This document shows, one piece after another, positions 61,201 to 64,000 of a stretch of DNA of 64,000 bases; the stretch's first letter is position 1; every line of letters starts with the position of its first letter. Where the stretch lies: NCBI GenBank assembly GCA_024742875.1, contig JANSXP010000020.1:36135-100134 (forward strand), read 5' to 3'. The notes beneath the pieces were generated by a model that searched no databases, had not been told where the DNA came from, and saw only the letters and a list, made by a program, of their open reading frames with translations. The position numbers and the translations under genes were made by a program. This DNA comes from Planctomycetaceae bacterium. GTDB lineage: Bacteria > Planctomycetota > Planctomycetia > Planctomycetales > Planctomycetaceae.

Positions 61201-64000
61201 ACATCAATGAATTTGTGGACTTAAGCGGCCTCCAGTTCGGCAGCAACGGATTCCTCGTACTCATCAACGATGGCAACGGATACACCATTGATGGCGCCGC
61301 CGGACAGGCTGTTGATGTGACCGATGGCGATCAGGAAAACAACAGCAACACATTCCTGCTGATCGAATCGGCCACTGCTCCCGACAACAATGATGACATC
61401 GACAGCAACAACGATGGTACACCGGACGGCAGTGTCTTTGCCGGATGGACCATCCTTGACGGCATTGCCATTCTCGATGATGACGATCGCGATGGCGGGA
61501 CCGGCGACAACGGGGAATTCGCCTACGCCAGCCTCGTCTTTGCTGAAAACGCGGGAGATGGCAGCCTGCTGTTTGCACCAGCGGGAGCGACAATCGTCGA
61601 CACCGGAATCACGCTGGCCGGATACGTCGGACGCATTGGCGATTCGACGGGATCAACGGCAGCGGACTGGGTCGCCGGCGAAGTGGACGGCAGTGCTCCC
61701 AACTTTAATCTGATTGCTGGCGCGACAACACCATTCCACCTGGGCGGTTCGCCGCTGGATCACATCGGATCTACCAACGCCTGGAATCCACCGAAGACCC
61801 TCACGGTCATCATCAACGAAGACGTCATCTCAGAAAACGGCGGCACCGCCACAGCCACCGTCCTGCGGACCGATGGCGACATCTCGGCCGAACTGGTCGT
61901 CACGCTCAGCAGTGATGACACGACAGAAGCCACCGTTCCCGCGACTGTCACCATCCCCGCCGGAATGGCGGCCGTTGATTTCACCATCACGGCCGTCGAT
62001 GACGCCATCGTCGACAGCACCCAGACGCCAACGATCACCGCGTCGGCAGCCACGTTTGCGGATGGCTCTGACAGCATCGACGTCACAGACGATGACGTGC
62101 AGGCTTTCGTCATTAACCCCACCACCCTCTCGGTCGATGAAGGCAGTTCGGCCACATTTGATGTCTCGCTTGCCTTCGAACCCATCGCTGACGTCGTCAT
62201 CGCACTGTCGATCGGCGGCGATGCGGATCTGACGCTCGGTACCGTGGAACTGACATTCACACCGACTAACTTCAGCACACCGCAGCAGGTCACCGTCAAC
62301 GCGGCCGAAGATGCCGATGCTGTCAATGGCACCGCCACCGTCACGCTCACGTCGGCTGGCATCGTCGACGGCGAAGTCATCATCAACGAAAACGACAACG
62401 ACTCCCAGGGCATCGTCGTCGACCCCACCGCCATCAGCGTCGATGAAGGGGGATCCAACACCTTTGATGTCACTCTCGCCGCCCAGCCAACAGAAGACAT
62501 CACCGTCACCATCACCATCGAGGGCGACACCGACGTCACGCTGGGAACCGTCGAACTGACATTCACACCGGCCAACTTCAACACGCCGCAGCAGGTCACC
62601 GTCAACGCGGCCGAAGATGCCGACGCCGCTGATGGAACGGCCACCGTCACTCTGGCCGCCACAGGACTGTCCAGTGCCACTGTCGATGTCACAGAAGATG
62701 ACAACGACGCGCAGTCACTGGTCGTCGCACCCACCACACTGTCTGTACCCGAAGGTGGATCCGCCACCTTTGATGTGTCCCTCGACGCACAGCCCACCGC
62801 CGACGTGGAAGTCACTCTGGCCATTGCCGGTGACGGCGATCTGACCATCGGATCCACCACCACACTCACCTTCACGGCTGCCAACTTCAGCACGCCCCAA
62901 ACCGTCACCATTAACGCGGCCGAAGATGCCGACACCACCAACGGCACGGCCACCGTCACTGTGGCATCAGCCGGACTGACCAGCATCGATGTCGCTCTCA
63001 CCGAAGACGACAACGACGAACTGGCAACCGGACTGCTGCTCAACGAAATCCTCTTCAATCCACCATCCTCGGATCGACCCAACGAGTACATCGAACTGAG
63101 AGGCACGCCCAACGGCATCATTGCCGATGGAACCTATCTGGTGAACATCGAGGGAGACGACAACGATCCGGGCGATATCAATGAGTTCGCCGACCTGGGA
63201 GGCCTCCAGTTTGGCAGCAACGGATTCCTCGTACTCATCAACGATGGCAACGGATACACCATTGATGGCGCCGCCGGACAGGCTGTTGATGTGACCGATG
63301 GCGATCAGGAAAACAACAGCAACACGTTCCTGCTGATCGAATCGGCCACTGCTCCCGACAACAATGATGACATCGACGACAACAACGATGGCACACCGGA
63401 CGGCAGTGTCTTTGCCGGATGGACCATTCTCGACGGCATCGCCATTCTTGATGATGACGACCGTGATGGGGGAGCCAGCGACAACGGAGAATTCGCCTAC
63501 GCCAGCCTCGTCTTTGCTGAAAACGTCGGCACAGGCGACCTGCTGTTCGCGCCTGCCGGTGCAGAAATCGTCAACACACCCGTCGCGGCCGGATACGTCG
63601 GACGCATTGGCGATTCCACGGGATCAACGGCCGCCGACTGGGTCGCCGGCGAAGTGGACGGCAGCGCTCCCAACTTCATTCTGCTCCCCGGTACCACAGT
63701 TCCCGGACACCTGGACGGCGCTCCGCTGGATCACATTGGATCCACCAACGCCTGGAATCCACCGAAGACCCTGACGGTCATCATCAACGAAGACGCCATC
63801 TCAGAAAACGGCGGCACCGCCACAGCCACCGTCCTGCGGACCGATGGCGACATCTCGGCCGAACTGGTCGTCACGCTCAACAGTGATGACACGACAGAAG
63901 CCACCGTTCCCGCGACTGTCACCATCCCCGCCGGAATGGCGGCCGTTGATTTCACCATCACGGCCGTCGATGACGCCATCGTCGACAGCACCCAGACGCC
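55212..64000 (+). CDS. Giant surface protein: lamin-tail, metallopeptidase and Calx-beta modules (3' end outside window)
   Basis: An open frame of 2,929 residues from ATG 55212 (SD GGTGGAG) to the window end without a stop. The N-terminus is basic with EIMESRALLSA, the LEPRxLL-like element. A lamin-tail-like module (about residues 50-130) is followed by a metallopeptidase domain: HELGH at 384-388, with Gly391, a third candidate ligand in GHW (His428) and a Met-turn near residue 456. This fits a leishmanolysin-like metzincin. Then alternate about a dozen Calx-beta or related beta-sandwich repeats (TDADKAEGNSG, DIEADETFDVTLSNPS, VTVNAAEDADTADG) and five more lamin-tail modules starting near 57018, 58225, 59385, 61056 and 63030. 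Calcium-binding acidic loops abound. It is probably a secreted or cell-surface adhesin with protease activity. Confidence 0.88.
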   Translation, partial: MISRRNRFQSLVTDILQRSRVSRKRKSQRREPQHGVEIMESRALLSATSFVINEIHADPEGSVDGDANGDGTRDGSQDEFVELVNVGGTNVNIGGFTISDAVGVRHTFPADTIVAPGQAVVVFGGGTPTGGFGGSIVQTASEGFLGLNNGGDTVTFSDGTDSITETYGSEGGNDESLTRNPDLTGAFAGHQSVTAGVRFSPGFQNDGTTPFSADDPPIDIVIDYRFDTANFFDPNTADGQAAREILEAAAGVLESRIFDALSAIEPGGGNTWTAFFSNPATGSTDNIVDLEIPENEILIFAGARELGGSTLGRGGPGGLSGMGTSDFIGDLFRDQPTAGDATTANRMDFGPWGGSITFDTSTNWHFGEDAPGGGTFDFFSVAIHELGHVMGVGTADSWRNLITGGVFTGAAAVADQGGNVPVTSDSGHWAAGTSSSLLGVAGSSQEASMSPSIGSGTRKLFTELDFAGLDDLGWDVTTPANPTVINIQSDNVTEVAEGGATDTLEISLSRYTNSDVTVTLTPSNDEIDLGSGAGVAHVVTFTAASGTLSKTVTVTAVDDSDAEGLHNATISFTVASSDSAFDGLTSPDVPVSIQDNDSAPANIWINEIHYDNDGTDVDEFVEIAGAAGTNLSGFSIVLYNGNNGASYGTIDLSGVIDDENSSGFGALEFLRANIQNGAPDGLALVDNNDNSILSFLSYEGTFTATNGPANGMTSVDIGVSEGGGTLVGQSLQRDNSNFAPASDNPWTGPLDDSPGSLNVIPGPELSIAATDADKAEGNSGTENFTFTVTRGGDTAVAASVDYAVTGTGGNAADANDFAGMMLPSGTVNFAAGETTMVVEIPVSGDTDIEADETFDVTLSNPSAGASIATATAGGTIQNDDAAAPEFAIAAADAVKAEGDSGVTAFTFTVTRSGVTTGADTLDFAVTGGATDPAQGTDFDGGSFPAGSVSFADGETTQTIIVNVTGDTDIEPDESFIVTLSNPSRGTIDPATADGVIQDDDTPAANVWINEFHYDNAGGDVDEFVEVAGEAGIDLTGYTIVLYNGSNGASYGTIDLAGTIDNENSSGFGALHFLQSGLQNGAPDGLALVDNVGRVLQFVSYEGQLTATDGPANGLTSEDVGVAETSSTPAGVSLQRDNSAPSPAADNPWKGPFEDSPGDLNTIPAPTYVITAVDAVKAEGDADTTTFLFSVTRNGDATAVGSVDFAVTGDTANPADANDFEGMILPSGTVNFAADDTSETIAIAVTGDVDIEPDEGFVVTLSNPSAGSSITTATAAGTIQNDDSAPEAITVTITEASVSENGGTSAGTVTIPSAAAGDLVITLASDDTSEATVPTSVTIADGQTSASFTVTAVDDALLDGTQTVTVTASATGFTSGDDSLDITDDEFESTELFLNEIMIDPTEASDTSREYIELRGDANGFLPADTYLVLLEGDSTSNPGNIDHVFELGGMQFGANGLLVLLQAGTPYSPASLANTVTATGSGWGTDFSSRTTDIENGSVTFLLIQSATAPTPDADADDNDDGTLNANSWTIRDGIGNIDGGPSDTAYAAINVSGNGNGLTPAGSLLIDISAQDVDSPYHPDYLARIGNSTGSTAADWVLPEVDGAAPDYTLALGATVPAHLGGAPLNHLGATNTFVPPDALFVTIDLDSFSENGGTTTATVRRTQADISSDLVVTLTSSDTTEATVPTSVTIPANAATATFTITGVDDALLDGTQTVTVTASSGSFADGTDTVDVTDDEAQSLVVTPLALTVTEGGSATFDVSLGVEPTADVTVTLAIAGDGDLTLGTAELTFTPGNFGTPQQVTVNAAEDIDLTDGTATVTVSSAGAGSVDVAITEDDNDTLSLVVDPGALTVTEGSAGTLNVSLSHQPDADVTVSLSIAGDGDLTIGSATTLTFTSANFSTTQAVTVNAAEDADTADGVATLTVASAGLTSIDVPVSESDNDAPASGLLLNEILFNPPSGDSPNEYIELRGTPNGIINPGTYLVNIEGDDTDPGDINEFVDLSGLQFGSNGFLVLINDGNGYTIDGAAGQAVDVTDGDQENNSNTFLLIESATAPDNNDDIDSNNDGTPDGSVFAGWTILDGIAILDDDDRDGGTGDNGEFAYASLVFAENAGDGSLLFAPAGATIVDTGITLAGYVGRIGDSTGSTAADWVAGEVDGSAPNFNLIAGATTPFHLGGSPLDHIGSTNAWNPPKTLTVIINEDVISENGGTATATVLRTDGDISAELVVTLSSDDTTEATVPATVTIPAGMAAVDFTITAVDDAIVDSTQTPTITASAATFADGSDSIDVTDDDVQAFVINPTTLSVDEGSSATFDVSLAFEPIADVVIALSIGGDADLTLGTVELTFTPTNFSTPQQVTVNAAEDADAVNGTATVTLTSAGIVDGEVIINENDNDSQGIVVDPTAISVDEGGSNTFDVTLAAQPTEDITVTITIEGDTDVTLGTVELTFTPANFNTPQQVTVNAAEDADAADGTATVTLAATGLSSATVDVTEDDNDAQSLVVAPTTLSVPEGGSATFDVSLDAQPTADVEVTLAIAGDGDLTIGSTTTLTFTAANFSTPQTVTINAAEDADTTNGTATVTVASAGLTSIDVALTEDDNDELATGLLLNEILFNPPSSDRPNEYIELRGTPNGIIADGTYLVNIEGDDNDPGDINEFADLGGLQFGSNGFLVLINDGNGYTIDGAAGQAVDVTDGDQENNSNTFLLIESATAPDNNDDIDDNNDGTPDGSVFAGWTILDGIAILDDDDRDGGASDNGEFAYASLVFAENVGTGDLLFAPAGAEIVNTPVAAGYVGRIGDSTGSTAADWVAGEVDGSAPNFILLPGTTVPGHLDGAPLDHIGSTNAWNPPKTLTVIINEDAISENGGTATATVLRTDGDISAELVVTLNSDDTTEATVPATVTIPAGMAAVDFTITAVDDAIVDSTQT
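61056..62029 (+). repeat. Long internal repeat, copy 1
   Basis: Encodes a lamin-tail module (GLLLNEILFNPPS...) plus the start of a Calx-beta repeat. It is matched by copy 2 with an offset of 1974 bases at the 5' end and 1971 at the 3' end (one codon difference). The last 220 bases differ at only a few positions. Confidence 0.9.
63030..64000 (+). repeat. Long internal repeat, copy 2 (continues past window)
   Basis: Second copy of the segment at 61056-62029, in the same frame, truncated by the window edge. Stretches around 63250-63330 and 63780-64000 are virtually identical to copy 1 at the DNA level, including synonymous positions. Confidence 0.9.

Noticed and set aside
61760..63121. 453-residue minus-strand open frame rich in Ser, Val and Thr
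   Set aside because: It mirrors the Calx-beta repeats of the giant plus-strand gene; its repetitive composition comes from the repeat DNA.
1..64000. CRISPR arrays, tRNA or rRNA genes, insertion sequences
   Set aside because: No direct-repeat/spacer pattern, cloverleaf, rRNA core or transposase was seen on either strand.

Overview
The window looks like chromosomal DNA of a planctomycete, probably Planctomycetales or Planctomycetaceae (inference). The grounds are the gene families: a DUF1559 prepilin-like protein with the H-X9-DG ending, several TPR/FG-GAP/ASPIC-UnbV proteins, a PVC-type propeller with a C-terminal c-type haem domain, a DUF1592/DUF1552 pair, a secreted sulfatase and PmoA-like protein, an ECF sigma factor followed by a Ser/Thr kinase, and giant Calx-beta surface proteins with an ESRxLL-type N-terminal motif. 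I see no tRNA, rRNA, insertion sequence, phage gene or CRISPR array. Most proteins carry secretion, lipoprotein or membrane signals, so this is largely an envelope and periplasm region.

Layout. 1-8677 (minus strand): a DUF1559 gene, a terminator, then a tightly coupled run of TPR-FG-GAP-ASPIC protein, anchored TPR protein, seven-haem cytochrome c lipoprotein, and a second TPR-FG-GAP protein that leaves the window. 8678-12350: a regulatory interval with two clear palindromes, a 58-residue lipoprotein, a leucine-rich-repeat lipoprotein and a third ASPIC lipoprotein. 12398-16908 (minus): a molybdopterin oxidoreductase of the arsenite oxidase/iodate reductase group, followed by the ATPase and permease of a NitT/TauT-type ABC transporter. 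17112-25168 (minus): a ceramidase-propeller-HEAT-cytochrome fusion, a small membrane protein and a beta-helix/FnIII-like surface protein. 25365-29263 (plus): ECF sigma factor, Ser/Thr kinase, TetR regulator.

29327-33323 (minus) is one transcription unit: cupredoxin-like lipoprotein, two di-haem cytochrome c peroxidase-family proteins, and a Tat-exported Rieske protein of the arsenite oxidase small-subunit family. Together with the molybdoenzyme 12 kb away, this is the gene complement of the iodate reductase system IdrA/IdrB/IdrP1/IdrP2, here split into two loci. It is the most interesting content of the window.

33484-37626 (minus): isochorismatase-ThuA fusion, sulfatase and PmoA-like protein. 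37887-46237 (plus): AsmA-like protein, then an exopolysaccharide export set of Wza-like, Wzc-like and O-antigen ligase/polymerase-TPR proteins. 46476-50486: adenosylhomocysteinase with a strong terminator, a divergent LarA-like protein and a PQQ-type propeller. 50685-54856 (plus): DUF1592 and DUF1552 partners. 55212-64000 (plus): the first 2,929 residues of a giant metallopeptidase/lamin-tail/Calx-beta protein with a near-identical 1.97-kb internal repeat. It runs off the window.

Starts were chosen by Shine-Dalgarno (SD) position, signal peptide and overlap with the upstream gene, so many differ from the longest open frame. All family names are from reading the protein sequence; no database search was run.
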